This document shows, piece by piece, positions 33,759 to 41,932 of a stretch of DNA of 64,000 bases. The DNA comes from Mycobacterium sherrisii (lineage in GTDB: Bacteria > Actinomycetota > Actinomycetes > Mycobacteriales > Mycobacteriaceae), in NCBI RefSeq assembly GCF_002102355.1, contig NZ_LQPT01000033.1, positions 1 to 64,000 of the forward strand. Reading direction: 5' to 3'. The notes below the pieces were generated by a model, which ran no database searches, was not told the origin of the DNA, and was given only the letters and a program-made list of their open reading frames with translations. A program made the translations under genes and the position numbers. The first letter of the stretch is position 1. The number at the start of each line of letters is the position of its first letter.

Positions 33759-34226
33759 GTGAGCCTTCGCAGCCGGTTGATACGGATGCTCAGCTTGGGT
33801 GGATATGTCGCGTTCAACATGCCCAGGACGGTGACCGCGGCGGGCGTGGCGTTGTTGCTCGGCTGTGTCGCGACCCATATTTACGCAGTGCTCAGCCAAC
33901 CAGATCGACCCGCCTTCTTCCTGGTGTACGTCGCGGCGGCGGTCACCGGGTGCGGACTGATCGCCGTGCTGCTGTGCTTGACGCGCAGTCCCGTTGCGAT
34001 GCAATTGAGTTGGGTCCTCGGCAGTGCGGCATCGGTGGTCATTGCCGGGATCGTGGCGGGCACCCGAATCGTGCGGTTGAGCGCGCTACCGGCGATCACC
34101 GGGCGGTGGGATGTCGCCGCGGCCACCTTGACGCTCGCCTTCGCCGGTGCGTTTGTTGCTCTACATGCCACGGTGCTGCTGGGTATCAATGTCGCCTACC
34201 CGCGACGGCAGCACTGGATGGATTGA
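33759..34226 (+). CDS. four-helix membrane protein
   Basis: The 155-residue protein has four hydrophobic segments: AAGVALLLGCVATHIYAVL, FFLVYVAAAVTGCGLIAVLL, LGSAASVVIAGIVAGTRIV and ATLTLAFAGAFVALHATVLL. I recognise no family. It begins with GTG ten bases after a SigF-type -10 element. It lies 11 bases before a cytochrome b561/molybdopterin fusion gene, so it is probably a membrane partner of that oxidoreductase. Confidence 0.72.
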   Translation: MSLRSRLIRMLSLGGYVAFNMPRTVTAAGVALLLGCVATHIYAVLSQPDRPAFFLVYVAAAVTGCGLIAVLLCLTRSPVAMQLSWVLGSAASVVIAGIVAGTRIVRLSALPAITGRWDVAAATLTLAFAGAFVALHATVLLGINVAYPRRQHWMD

Positions 34227-34237
34227 GCGGAGGTCGG

Positions 34238-35728
34238 ATGACTACGCTGGACTACCCGGCCTGGCTGCGCGTCGATCATTGGCTCAACGTGCTGTTCTTG
34301 ACGCTGTCGATTCGCAGCGGTATCGAGATCCTGTCCACCCACCCGAAGTTGTACTGGCACGAGGACTGCCAACCCGGCACCGAATGGGCGCGCTTCACCA
34401 CGAAGACCATGCCCACCGACCGGCTCTACGACACCCTCGATGAGGAAGAGAATTACAGCTCGTTGGTCGCACTGCCCGGTCACAAAAAGCTCGGCATGGG
34501 CCGGCATTGGCATTTCATCTCGGTGCTCGGGTGGATCGCGGTCGGGATTTCCTACTACATCTTGCTTTTCGCGACTGGCCAATGGCATCGGTATTGGCCC
34601 TATTCCTGGTCGATCTTCGCCGAGGCGCGGAACGACATCGTCACGTACGCGACGTTCAACCTACCGCCGCTGCTGCCCGGTGAACCGCTGGACGCCATCC
34701 AAAAGCTCACATATGCGGGGGTCGTCTTTGTGCTCGCCCCGTTCCAGATCGTCACCGGCGCGGCACAATCCCCGGCGATCGAGGCGAGGTTCCCCTGGTT
34801 CGTGCGACTGTTGGGCGGCCGGCAATGGGCGCGCAGTCTGCACTTCCTCGGACTGGTGGGGTTTCTGCTGTTCATCGCGATCCACCTGGCAATGGTGTTC
34901 TTCTGGGGGTGGGGACCACTCACCGCCTCGATGATCTTCGGATCGGTCCGCAACACGCATTGGGCGACTGTATGTTCCCTCGCGATCATCGTTGCTGTTG
35001 TTGCCGTGCACGTCGCGGCGACGGTGTGGAGTTTGCGCAGGCCGGTACAGGTACGCCGGGTGCTGGGCGCGGTGGTGACACGTGCCCGACTTATTCTGTT
35101 GCGCCCATTGAAGTCTCGGCAGAACTATCCGAGACGGATGCTTTCGGCGGAGCATCGGGTCAATGGCAAACCGCCGTGCTCGGTGGCGTACAAGGTGATG
35201 GCCGTGCACAACTTCCGCGATTGGCGGCTCCGGGTTGGCGGACTGGTAGAGAACCCGATGACGCTGGACCTCGCCGCGCTGCGAGCGTTGGCTGACCCGG
35301 AAGCTCAACGGGTGCTGCACAATTGCGTGCAGGGCTGGACGAGTATCGGTGAGTGGACGGGGCTTCCGCTGGCGCTGCTCGCTGACCTGGTACGCCCACT
35401 TCCACAGGCGCGTTACGTGTGCTTTTTGACCATGCAGGACACCGGCCGGGACGAACCGAGCGCCGAAGGGGAGGGCCGGTTCTACGAAGTCATTGACCTT
35501 GAACTCGCCTACAAGCCGCAAACCATCTTGGCATACGAGATGAACGGAATGCCGTTGCCCATCAAGCACGGCGCACCGCTGCGCCTACGGGTCGAGACGC
35601 AGGTCGGCTTCAAGATGGCCAAGTGGATCGATCAGATCGAATTCATCGACGACCATCGCGGCATCGGCCACGGCTTGGGCGGATGGCGTGAGGACAACGT
35701 CCATTACGACAAAGACGTGGAAATTTGA
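34238..35728 (+). CDS. cytochrome b561-type membrane domain fused to a molybdopterin oxidoreductase (sulfite-oxidase/MsrP-like)
   Basis: The 496-residue fusion has an N-terminal membrane cytochrome domain (about 1-275). It has helices with candidate heme His residues in DHWLNVLFL, GRHWHFISVLGWIAVG, RSLHFLGLVGFLLF and AIHLAMVFF. The C-terminal Moco domain (about 315-490) has the molybdenum-ligand Cys at about residue 363 in VLHNCVQGWTSIGEWTGLPL, then TVGFKMAKW-type ending (QVGFKMAKWIDQIEF). There is no twin-arginine signal, so which side the Moco domain faces is unclear. By family it could reduce oxidised sulfur compounds or oxidise sulfite, exchanging electrons with quinone via b561. Start ATG follows GCGGAGGTCGG. 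Confidence 0.87.
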   Translation: MTTLDYPAWLRVDHWLNVLFLTLSIRSGIEILSTHPKLYWHEDCQPGTEWARFTTKTMPTDRLYDTLDEEENYSSLVALPGHKKLGMGRHWHFISVLGWIAVGISYYILLFATGQWHRYWPYSWSIFAEARNDIVTYATFNLPPLLPGEPLDAIQKLTYAGVVFVLAPFQIVTGAAQSPAIEARFPWFVRLLGGRQWARSLHFLGLVGFLLFIAIHLAMVFFWGWGPLTASMIFGSVRNTHWATVCSLAIIVAVVAVHVAATVWSLRRPVQVRRVLGAVVTRARLILLRPLKSRQNYPRRMLSAEHRVNGKPPCSVAYKVMAVHNFRDWRLRVGGLVENPMTLDLAALRALADPEAQRVLHNCVQGWTSIGEWTGLPLALLADLVRPLPQARYVCFLTMQDTGRDEPSAEGEGRFYEVIDLELAYKPQTILAYEMNGMPLPIKHGAPLRLRVETQVGFKMAKWIDQIEFIDDHRGIGHGLGGWREDNVHYDKDVEI

Positions 35729-35729
35729 C

Positions 35730-36050
35730 ATGCAAGAGGCGGCGATGGTGCGTCCCGAACTGATTGGATTGGACGAGGCGGCACGGCAACGGGTGCGCCG
35801 ACGAATAGCCGCCAAAGGCGGCTATTGCGGTTGTTGCGGGGCAACGGATTTCGATGTCGGCGACGCGCTGTTTCTCGGCTTCCTGTTTCTGGACGAGGAC
35901 CACGACGCGTACATGATCGCGTTGACGTGTCGTAACCGGGAGTGTGCCAAACCGCGGACCGGAATCATCCTGCCGGAGAAAGACTTTCTCACCGGCGAGT
36001 CCGTCCGCCGGGGCGCAAGCGCTTGGCGGTCGCTGGCGGGGCATCGGTGA
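35730..36050 (+). CDS. small Cys-rich (zinc-ribbon-like) protein
   Basis: The 106-residue protein has a CGCCGATDFDVGD motif near residues 32-44 and CRNRECAKP near 72-80. This gives a C-x2-C...C-x4-C pattern suited to binding one zinc or iron. The family is unrecognised. The gene starts one base after the stop of the b561/Moco fusion, so it is in the same operon and may help metal centre assembly or electron transfer. The 3' end overlaps the convergent gene by 62 bases. Confidence 0.72.
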   Translation: MQEAAMVRPELIGLDEAARQRVRRRIAAKGGYCGCCGATDFDVGDALFLGFLFLDEDHDAYMIALTCRNRECAKPRTGIILPEKDFLTGESVRRGASAWRSLAGHR

Positions 36051-36348
36051 AGACCGGCCGTGCGAGGCCAAACCGGTCGATCAGGTTCGACAGACCGTGC
36101 AGCTCCGTGCACAACAGCTCGAAGCGACGTTGGTCGTCGGTGTCCAACTTGCCCAGTGCGCTGTAGTGCACCAGCCGCCGGAACCGTCCTGCCATCGCGG
36201 TACCCCATCCGATGCTGAAGTCGTAACGGCGGCCCTCGGTGATGGGCTCGTCGGCGTCCGCGGCCCCGAGCGCGCGAAGTGCCGCGATTTGGCCGCTGAG
36301 CAACACGACGTCCTCGTCGATGTCGATCTTGTTGGGCGCGGAGTTCAT
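35989..36348 (-). CDS. hypothetical protein paired with a lipoprotein
   Basis: The 119-residue soluble protein starts MNSAPNKIDIDEDVVLLSGQ and is mostly helical by eye, without recognised motifs. Its start overlaps the stop of the upstream lipoprotein gene by four bases (ATGA), showing an operon. The 3' end overlaps the convergent Cys-rich gene by 62 bases, an unusually long antiparallel overlap; the last 20 residues (RLRPGGRTRR) may be weakly constrained. Function unknown. Confidence 0.65.
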   Translation of the reverse strand: MNSAPNKIDIDEDVVLLSGQIAALRALGAADADEPITEGRRYDFSIGWGTAMAGRFRRLVHYSALGKLDTDDQRRFELLCTELHGLSNLIDRFGLARPVFTDAPPATAKRLRPGGRTRR

Positions 36349-37409
36349 GGCTTCGGCTTGGCAATGCTCACCACATCGGGCGAGTCGGCCAGAGTGAGAT
36401 GGACCCGGTGGGGGCCGACGGCCATGCCGGAGACGCGAAGCGCGCCGGCAGCGCCGGTCGGACCCGCACGATAAGGGACGACCCGGATCACCGGGATGGT
36501 GTGCTGGGCAAAGCCGGTAAAGCTGTTCGTTTCGAGCACAACCAGTTCGTGATCGGTGGCGGCATAGATTCGGGTGCTATCGGTGGCCAGGTAGCGGATC
36601 GGCGAGGGCAGCTGGGCGCTCGCCAGTACCTCCAATCCCGCCCCGCCCCGGCGCGAGTCGACGGCGTAGAGCACGTTGCTGTCGTGACCGGCCACGTAGC
36701 TGCGGGCCACCGCGGCGCCGTCGCCCGCAGCGACCGCGACGTCGATGCCCAGCGATCCGCGTTCGAGCGGCGGCGAGGACGGGCCCCGAAAATAACGAAT
36801 TCCGGACGCATCGTAGAGGTGATAGTCGATCTGGCGGCCGCGGTTTGCCCCGTCGATCCGCTCGGCGGCGGCGCCTTCGATCACGGCCGTCCGTAGTTTC
36901 CGGAAGCCGTACTGATCCACCGGTGTCACCGACCTGCCGTCGGAAGAGAGAGCGAGCAGGATCCGCATTCCGGCATCCTCGGACAGATAGGCCGGACTCG
37001 GACCGGCGTCGAATGCGCCGACTTGGTGCAGCGTTTCCAGGTTCACCCGTGCGACGGTGCCGCGTTCGGGTTGCGGGACGAACACGACCAGGTCATCTCG
37101 CTGGCTGATCTGCAGATTGCGCCCAACTGCCAGCGGCGCAGACGAGCGCGTCGTCGCGCGCCGGTGATCGGCCCCCGGGGTGACCTCCACCAGCCGGTTG
37201 TCGTCGGTCAGCGCGATGAGGGTCTGCAAACGGTAGGACCATACCGGCTGACGCAATACCGCACCGCTCGACCACCGAACCACCTCGGGTGCGCTCTGCG
37301 ACGACGTCGCCGGTTGGGCACAACCGGCGGCGGTCAAGAACGCGCCAATCAGCACCAGGCAGCCCAGCCGGTGCCCGCGGCGACGAATCCCGGGAACCAA
37401 GCCGCTCAC
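36345..37409 (-). CDS. exported lipoprotein, beta-propeller-like
   Basis: The 354-residue protein has a lipoprotein signal: basic N-terminus, hydrophobic LGCLVLIGAFLTAAGCAQP with lipobox LTAAGC. After the acylated Cys comes a Ser/Gln linker. Repeated beta-rich units follow (GRNLQISQRDDLVVFVPQP, DGRSVTPVDQYG, IRYLATDSTRIYAATDHELV), consistent with a beta-propeller. It would sit on the outer face of the cytoplasmic membrane. It is coupled to a small downstream gene. Ligand unknown. Confidence 0.8.
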   Translation of the reverse strand: MSGLVPGIRRRGHRLGCLVLIGAFLTAAGCAQPATSSQSAPEVVRWSSGAVLRQPVWSYRLQTLIALTDDNRLVEVTPGADHRRATTRSSAPLAVGRNLQISQRDDLVVFVPQPERGTVARVNLETLHQVGAFDAGPSPAYLSEDAGMRILLALSSDGRSVTPVDQYGFRKLRTAVIEGAAAERIDGANRGRQIDYHLYDASGIRYFRGPSSPPLERGSLGIDVAVAAGDGAAVARSYVAGHDSNVLYAVDSRRGGAGLEVLASAQLPSPIRYLATDSTRIYAATDHELVVLETNSFTGFAQHTIPVIRVVPYRAGPTGAAGALRVSGMAVGPHRVHLTLADSPDVVSIAKPKP

Positions 37410-37444
37410 CGTCCCTTCCCGAAATATGCCCCGACCAGGCGCAT

Positions 37445-37468
37445 GTTTCGTGATTCGGGTGATGGGTA
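37445..37468 (+). promoter_or_regulatory. SigF-like promoter, exact match, N15
   Basis: GTTT (37445-37448), 15 bases, then GGGTA (37464-37468), 63 bases upstream of the hemerythrin start. This is the best-placed SigF element of the window, with a leader of ordinary length. Confidence 0.65.
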
Positions 37469-37531
37469 GCCGCTTGCAGGCGCGCGAAACAGTCTGGCGC
37501 GCTGCAAGAACGAACTTAACGGGAGGACTTC

Positions 37532-38092
37532 ATGGCTCACGCCGCCGTCACGTCACCCACCGATGTGGTCGACTTTCTGTCCAGTCAGCACGAGCAGATC
37601 AAATCGTTGTTCACCACGACACTTTCGGCGTCCGGGGACGCCCGCGAGAAGGCGTTCGTCGACCTGCGTCGTTTGCTCGCCGTGCACGAAACGGTGGAGG
37701 AGGAAATCGTCCATCCGCGGGCGAAGCGCAAGATCGCCGACGGAGCCGCCGTGGTCGAGCAGCGGCTGGAAGAGGAGCACGAAGCCAAGGCGGTGCTGCA
37801 GAAGCTGGAGAAGCTCGACGTCGACAGCGCCGAGTTCACCCGAATGCTGACCGAGCTCCGCGACGCCGTGCTCGACCACGCCGAGCATGAGGAAAAGGAC
37901 GAGTTCACCAGGCTGGGCCAGGAATTGAGCAGCGACGAGCTGGAGAGTATGGGCCGCGCCGCCAAGCTGGCCGAAGCGATCGCGCCCACCCGGCCACACG
38001 CCGGCGTCGAGTCGCAATTGGCGAACCTCGTCGCGGGACCGTTCGCGGCGATGCTGGATCGAGCCCGCGACGCCATCGTCGGAAAAGGCTGA
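37532..38092 (+). CDS. hemerythrin HHE-domain protein
   Basis: The 186-residue four-helix protein carries the iron-ligand pattern H-x3 (DFLSSQHEQIKSLF), HETVEEEIVHP, EEEHEAKAVLQKLEK and DHAEHEEKDEF. These His and Glu residues form a di-iron site. Mycobacterial HHE proteins are implicated in redox and nitric-oxide or peroxide responses and in SigF regulation. The C-terminal 40 residues extend beyond the domain. Start ATG follows GGGAGGACTTC. It is probably monocistronic. Confidence 0.88.
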   Translation: MAHAAVTSPTDVVDFLSSQHEQIKSLFTTTLSASGDAREKAFVDLRRLLAVHETVEEEIVHPRAKRKIADGAAVVEQRLEEEHEAKAVLQKLEKLDVDSAEFTRMLTELRDAVLDHAEHEEKDEFTRLGQELSSDELESMGRAAKLAEAIAPTRPHAGVESQLANLVAGPFAAMLDRARDAIVGKG

Positions 38093-38106
38093 CCAGCGGC
38101 TGATTC

Positions 38107-38131
38107 GTTTCGCCAACGTCGGCAAGGGTAT
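38107..38131 (+). promoter_or_regulatory. SigF-like promoter, exact match, N15
   Basis: GTTT (38107-38110), 15 bases, then GGGTAT (38126-38131), 46 bases before the udgX start. A strong hairpin follows immediately, so any transcript begins with or just inside that hairpin. Confidence 0.62.
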
Positions 38132-38156
38132 GCCCGGGAACATGAGGTTCCCGGGC
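38132..38156 (+). terminator. 10-bp hairpin between hemerythrin and udgX
   Basis: GCCCGGGAAC (38132-38141), loop ATGAG, GTTCCCGGGC (38147-38156) is a perfect stem followed by TACTTGCTGTT. It may end hemerythrin transcription. Because it lies just after a SigF-type -10 and before udgX, it may instead act as a 5'-leader structure of udgX. Confidence 0.55.
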
Positions 38157-38176
38157 TACTTGCTGTTCGGCCGGCG

Positions 38177-38845
38177 ATGACCGCGACGAAGCCGACCGCC
38201 GAACCATTCCTGCCCGCGCAGCGTTCGCTCCGGTCCCTGCAGACGGCGGCCGAAAAGTGCGAAGGCTGTTCTCTTTTCGAGAACGCGACCCAGACCGTCT
38301 TCGGGCATGGCAAGGTCAAGGCGCCGATCATGCTGATCGGTGAACAACCCGGAGATCAGGAAGACCGGGCCGGGTTGCCGTTCGTGGGTCCCGCAGGGAG
38401 ATTGCTGGCGAAGGCACTCGACGATGCCGACATCGATCCTGAGAGCACGTATCAGACCAATGCGGTCAAGCATTTCAAGTTCACCCGCAAGGGCGGCAAA
38501 CGGCGAATTCACCAAAAACCCAACCGCACCGAGGTGGTCGCGTGCCGGCCCTGGCTGCTGGCCGAGATCGACGTGATCCACCCGCAGGTAATCGTGTGTC
38601 TCGGCGCTACCGCCGCGCAATCCCTGCTGGGGGCTTCGTTTCGGGTGTCTGCCCACCGAGGTGAGGTGCTGACTCTGGCCGCAGCGGCGCCCGCAACGAC
38701 CGCGGACGAGGGGCCGGCCGTGGTGGCGACGGTGCATCCCTCGGCGGTGCTACGGGATCGCAGCGATCGCCGCGACGACGCATACCAGGCCTTCGTGGAC
38801 GATCTGCGCAGCGCACGCTCGGCTCAGCTGCGCTCGGCGAGCTGA
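38177..38845 (+). CDS. udgX: UdgX, uracil-DNA glycosylase that cross-links to DNA
   Basis: The 222-residue protein belongs to the uracil-DNA glycosylase superfamily. An Fe-S Cys pair candidate is in KCEGCSLFE. Motif A is GEQPGDQEDRAGLPFVGP, and the UdgX-specific loop KRRIHQKP carries the His (about residue 112). That His in M. smegmatis UdgX bonds covalently to the abasic sugar. Motif B is ATVHPSAVLR. The loop clearly separates it from ordinary family 4 enzymes. It removes uracil and stays covalently bound to the site. The promoter upstream has the SigF pattern, hinting at stress-linked expression. Confidence 0.93.
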   Translation: MTATKPTAEPFLPAQRSLRSLQTAAEKCEGCSLFENATQTVFGHGKVKAPIMLIGEQPGDQEDRAGLPFVGPAGRLLAKALDDADIDPESTYQTNAVKHFKFTRKGGKRRIHQKPNRTEVVACRPWLLAEIDVIHPQVIVCLGATAAQSLLGASFRVSAHRGEVLTLAAAAPATTADEGPAVVATVHPSAVLRDRSDRRDDAYQAFVDDLRSARSAQLRSAS

Positions 38846-38854
38846 GCCGGCCCG

Positions 38855-40648
38855 TCAACTGTTCTTGTGCGGCAGGAACTCCTGAACCTTGGTTTTCAGC
38901 CCCTGCTTGACGAATCCCACACGGTCCTCGTCACCGGACAGCACGGCGGTGGCGGTCGCCTTGAACTGATCCCAGGTGGCGTGCGGTGGGATGGGCGGCA
39001 TGTCGGGATCGGTGTAGACGTCGAGCACCGTCGGGCGATCGGCCGACAAGGCCTCGCGCCAAGCGCTGGCGAGGTCCTCGGGATCCTTGATGACCATCGC
39101 GTTCAGGCCCAGCCCGGATGCGAAGGCCGCGAAGTCGACATCCGGAAGTACTTGGGACTCGGCGAATTTCGGCGCGCCCTCCATGGCCCGCATCTCCCAG
39201 GTGACCTGGTTGAGGTCGTTGTTGTGCAGGATCGCCACGATCAGACGCGGATCCTCCCACTCCTGCCAGTACCGCTTGATCGTGATCAGTTCGGCCATGC
39301 CGTTCATCTGCATGGCACCGTCTCCGGCGAATGCGATCACGGGTCGTCGCGGGTGAGCGAATTTCGCGCCGATGGCATAGGGGACACCGGGCCCCATCGT
39401 CGCGAGGGTGCCCGACAACGACCCGCGAATATTGCCGCGGAACTTCAGGTTACGTGCGTACCAGTTAGCAGCGGAGCCGGAATCGGCTGTCACAATCGCG
39501 TCATCCGGCAGTTGCGGCGAAAGCTCGGAGAACAGTCGCAGCGGATTGATCGGGTGAGCGTTGACTTTGGCTTCCTTGTCCATCGTCTCCCACCACCGGG
39601 CGACATTCTTCTCGATGCCCTCGCGCCACGACCTGTCCGCCTTGCGGCGCAGGTGCGGGATCAGCGCCCGAAGCGCCGTCTTGGCATCGGCGACCACATT
39701 GACCTCGTAGGGGAAACGCATGCCGATGAACCGGCCGTCGACATCGATCTGCACCGCCCGGCACTGCCCGAACTCGGGCAAGAACTGGGTGTAGGGGAAA
39801 CTGGATCCCACCGTCAGCAGGGTGTCACAATCACGCATCATCTCGTAACTGGGCCGGGTTCCCAGTAGCCCGATAGAGCCAGTGACCCAAGGTAATTCGT
39901 CGGAAAGCACGTCCTTGCCGAGCAACGCCTTGGCGGCGCCCGCACCGAGCAGGTCCGCGACCTCGGCGACTTCGGCGCTGGCAGCTCGTGCGCCGTTGCC
40001 TATCAGCATGGCGACCTTTTTCCCGTCGTTGAGCAGCTGGGCCGCCCGGGTGATTGCGGCATCGTCGGGGGAGACGGCCGGGTACTCGATGCCCAAACTG
40101 GACGGCACCATCTTGAAGGCGTGAGTGGGCGGCGAGTACGGCAACTCCTGCACATCGGCGGGAATGATCAACGCAGTCGGGGCTCGCTGCGTCATCGCTA
40201 CCCGGATGGCGCGATCCAGCACGTTGGGCAGTTGCTCTGGGACCGTGACCATTTGGATGTAATCGCTGGCGACGTCTTTGAACAGGCTCATCAGGTCGAC
40301 CTCCTGCTGATAGGAGCCGCCCATGGCGCTGCGGTTGGTCTGCCCGACGATGGCCACCACCGGGACGTGGTCGAGTTTGGCGTCGTAGAGTCCGTTGAGC
40401 AGGTGGATCGCGCCGGGGCCAGACGTGCCCACACATACCCCGACCCGCCCGGTGAACTTGGCGTAACCGACCGCTTCGAACGCGCTCATCTCTTCGTGAC
40501 GTGCCTGAATGAATTTCGGTTGATTGTCGGCGCGTCCCCACGCGGCGAGGAGTCCGTTGATGCCGTCGCCCGGATAGCCGAAGACGTGCTCAACGCCCCA
40601 CGCCCGCAGCCGCTCCAACAGGTAGTCGCTGACCTCTTGCTTAGACAC
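38855..40648 (-). CDS. thiamine-diphosphate-dependent pyruvate oxidase/dehydrogenase-like enzyme (PoxB family)
   Basis: The 597-residue enzyme has the ThDP fold in order. The N-terminal pyrimidine domain carries the catalytic Glu in RHEEMSAFEAVGYAK. A central domain follows, then the C-terminal pyrophosphate domain with the GDG...NN motif (FAGDGAMQMNGMAELITI to ILHNNDLNQVTWE). GSGPGAIHLLNGLYDA-type sequence (TSGPGAIHLLNGLYDAKLDH) is typical of PoxB. It would decarboxylate pyruvate or a similar 2-oxo acid. It is convergent with udgX, nine bases apart. Confidence 0.88.
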   Translation of the reverse strand: MSKQEVSDYLLERLRAWGVEHVFGYPGDGINGLLAAWGRADNQPKFIQARHEEMSAFEAVGYAKFTGRVGVCVGTSGPGAIHLLNGLYDAKLDHVPVVAIVGQTNRSAMGGSYQQEVDLMSLFKDVASDYIQMVTVPEQLPNVLDRAIRVAMTQRAPTALIIPADVQELPYSPPTHAFKMVPSSLGIEYPAVSPDDAAITRAAQLLNDGKKVAMLIGNGARAASAEVAEVADLLGAGAAKALLGKDVLSDELPWVTGSIGLLGTRPSYEMMRDCDTLLTVGSSFPYTQFLPEFGQCRAVQIDVDGRFIGMRFPYEVNVVADAKTALRALIPHLRRKADRSWREGIEKNVARWWETMDKEAKVNAHPINPLRLFSELSPQLPDDAIVTADSGSAANWYARNLKFRGNIRGSLSGTLATMGPGVPYAIGAKFAHPRRPVIAFAGDGAMQMNGMAELITIKRYWQEWEDPRLIVAILHNNDLNQVTWEMRAMEGAPKFAESQVLPDVDFAAFASGLGLNAMVIKDPEDLASAWREALSADRPTVLDVYTDPDMPPIPPHATWDQFKATATAVLSGDEDRVGFVKQGLKTKVQEFLPHKNS

Positions 40649-40932
40649 TCGTCATCCTCTCTCGAACTGTCGGGATGAATCCCGAACGCCGTCCTTGGGG
40701 CTCCACGGGTTTGACGCCCCAAACGGCGAAGGCGGGAAGGCCCGCCGGCCGTGGCCGAGTCCGCGACCGCCGCGGCGGTAACGGGCACGAGCGGGCAGCA
40801 TCGATACTTCCCACGCGGGGGGAGGTACCCCCGCAGATGCCCATTAAGCATGTCGCAAACCTGTGACTCTGCGTAAAAGATCGGTTCGACCCGAACGGCT
40901 GGTCCGAGGTCCGCCCGGCCCTGACGGGAGCG
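40649..40932. other. divergent intergenic region
   Basis: This GC-rich gap separates the PoxB-like gene from the flavodoxin-fold gene. On the minus strand a weak SigF-like element, GTTT-N14-GGGCA, lies near 40837-40859. It has one base less spacing than optimal and one mismatch. No convincing open frame or RNA gene is visible here. Confidence 0.4.
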
Positions 40933-40956
40933 GTTTGCCAGGCGGGTCAACGGGTA
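40933..40956 (+). promoter_or_regulatory. SigF-like promoter, exact match, N15
   Basis: GTTT (40933-40936; GGTTT from 40932), 15 bases, then GGGTA (40952-40956). The ATG of the flavodoxin-fold gene lies 10 bases after, so the message would be close to leaderless. Confidence 0.6.
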
Positions 40957-40966
40957 CGCCGCGCAG

Positions 40967-41602
40967 ATGCCTAGCGGAGGTCCAGCACCCGTCGGCGCGC
41001 CGCGTGCGCTGGCCCTGGTGTGCAGTCTCAAACGCAGTCCGACGCCGTCGAGCAGTGAGCTGCTCGCCGAGCAGGTGCTCGAGCAGATGCGCAATGCCGG
41101 GGCGCGCTGCGAGTCGATCCGGTGCGTCGACTACGCGATAAAACCCGGCGTAGCGGCCGATATGGGGCCCGGTGACCAGTGGCCACAACTGCGGGAAAAG
41201 GCGCTTGCCGCCGATATTTTGGTGCTGGCGACGCCGGTGTGGCTGGGCCACCTGTCCAGTGTGGCGCAGCGGGTGCTGGAGCGGTTGGACGCCGAGCTGT
41301 CCAACACCGACGACGCGGGCCGCCCGACCATGGTGGGTAAGGTCGCGGTGGTCGCGGTCGTCGGGAACGAGGACGGCGCGCACAAGGTCACCGCGGACGC
41401 GTTCCAGGCGCTCAACGACATCGGGTACACGATCTCTGCGCAGGCCAGCACCTACTGGAACGGTGAAGCGATGCAAACCACCGATTACCGAGATCTGGAC
41501 AAGGTGCCCGACGCGGTCGCCTCGGCTACCGCTGCCGCCGCACGAAATGCCGTGTACCTGGCCGGAGTGCTGCGCGACGGCACGTATCCACCGTACGAGT
41601 GA
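40967..41602 (+). CDS. flavodoxin-fold NAD(P)H-dependent FMN reductase
   Basis: The 211-residue protein has the flavodoxin-like phosphate-binding start (ALVCSLKRSPTPSSSELLAEQ), the strand ILVLATPVWLGHLSSVAQRV that lines FMN, and GKVAVVAVVGNEDGAHKVTA. It likely reduces quinones, azo compounds or other electrophiles with NAD(P)H, a protective role. The start at 40967 lies 10 bases after a SigF-type -10; a shorter start near ALVCSL is possible. A 59-residue gene follows 13 bases later in the same unit. Confidence 0.83.
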   Translation: MPSGGPAPVGAPRALALVCSLKRSPTPSSSELLAEQVLEQMRNAGARCESIRCVDYAIKPGVAADMGPGDQWPQLREKALAADILVLATPVWLGHLSSVAQRVLERLDAELSNTDDAGRPTMVGKVAVVAVVGNEDGAHKVTADAFQALNDIGYTISAQASTYWNGEAMQTTDYRDLDKVPDAVASATAAAARNAVYLAGVLRDGTYPPYE

Positions 41603-41615
41603 GGAAGGGGCCACG

Positions 41616-41795
41616 ATGACCGGGAAACACCGCGCTAAGGCCGAGAAATCCGAAGAAGACATCGACCCCGATCCCAACGTTGCCGGATCGCGAGCCGGCA
41701 GCGACAAGGACGGCAGCTATGTCGGTCGCGCATCGTCCGATGATGACTTCGGCAGCGGCGAAACCGGTGCCGAAGCGCGCAGCCAGGACGGTTGA
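41616..41795 (+). CDS. small hydrophilic hypothetical protein
   Basis: The 59-residue protein is highly charged and without hydrophobic core (KHRAKAEKSEEDIDPDPNVA, SDDDFGSGETGAEARSQDG). It is predicted disordered, and I do not recognise it. The ATG follows GAGGAAGGGGCC, a strong ribosome site, 13 bases after the flavodoxin-fold gene, so the two are likely cotranscribed. Composition resembles small stress-protective hydrophilins, but that is a guess. Confidence 0.65.
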   Translation: MTGKHRAKAEKSEEDIDPDPNVAGSRAGSDKDGSYVGRASSDDDFGSGETGAEARSQDG

Positions 41796-41810
41796 GCAGC
41801 GATCAATAGC

Positions 41811-41838
41811 CTTGCGGGAGAACGTTTCTCGGAGCAAG
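41811..41838 (+). other. imperfect hairpin before the CsbD-like gene
   Basis: CTTGC (41811) pairs with GCAAG (41834-41838) and GAGAA (41818-41822) with TTCTC (41826-41830), with small internal bulges. It lies 15 bases after the 59-residue gene. There is no T-run. It may end the upstream operon or be part of a leader. Confidence 0.4.
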
Positions 41839-41908
41839 AAGGTGCCGCTGGATCCGAGTGCCTACCGTGGGATAACCCGTCGCTCACAGGTGATCAACCC
41901 CACCAATT

Positions 41909-41932
41909 GTTTGACCAATCGAACCGGGGGAA
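41909..41932 (+). promoter_or_regulatory. SigF-like promoter (one mismatch) of the CsbD-like gene
   Basis: GTTT (41909-41912), 15 bases, then GGGAA (41928-41932) differs from GGGTA at one base, 50 bases before the start. CsbD in Bacillus is controlled by the general stress sigma factor, so a SigF-type promoter would be a natural counterpart. Confidence 0.45.
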
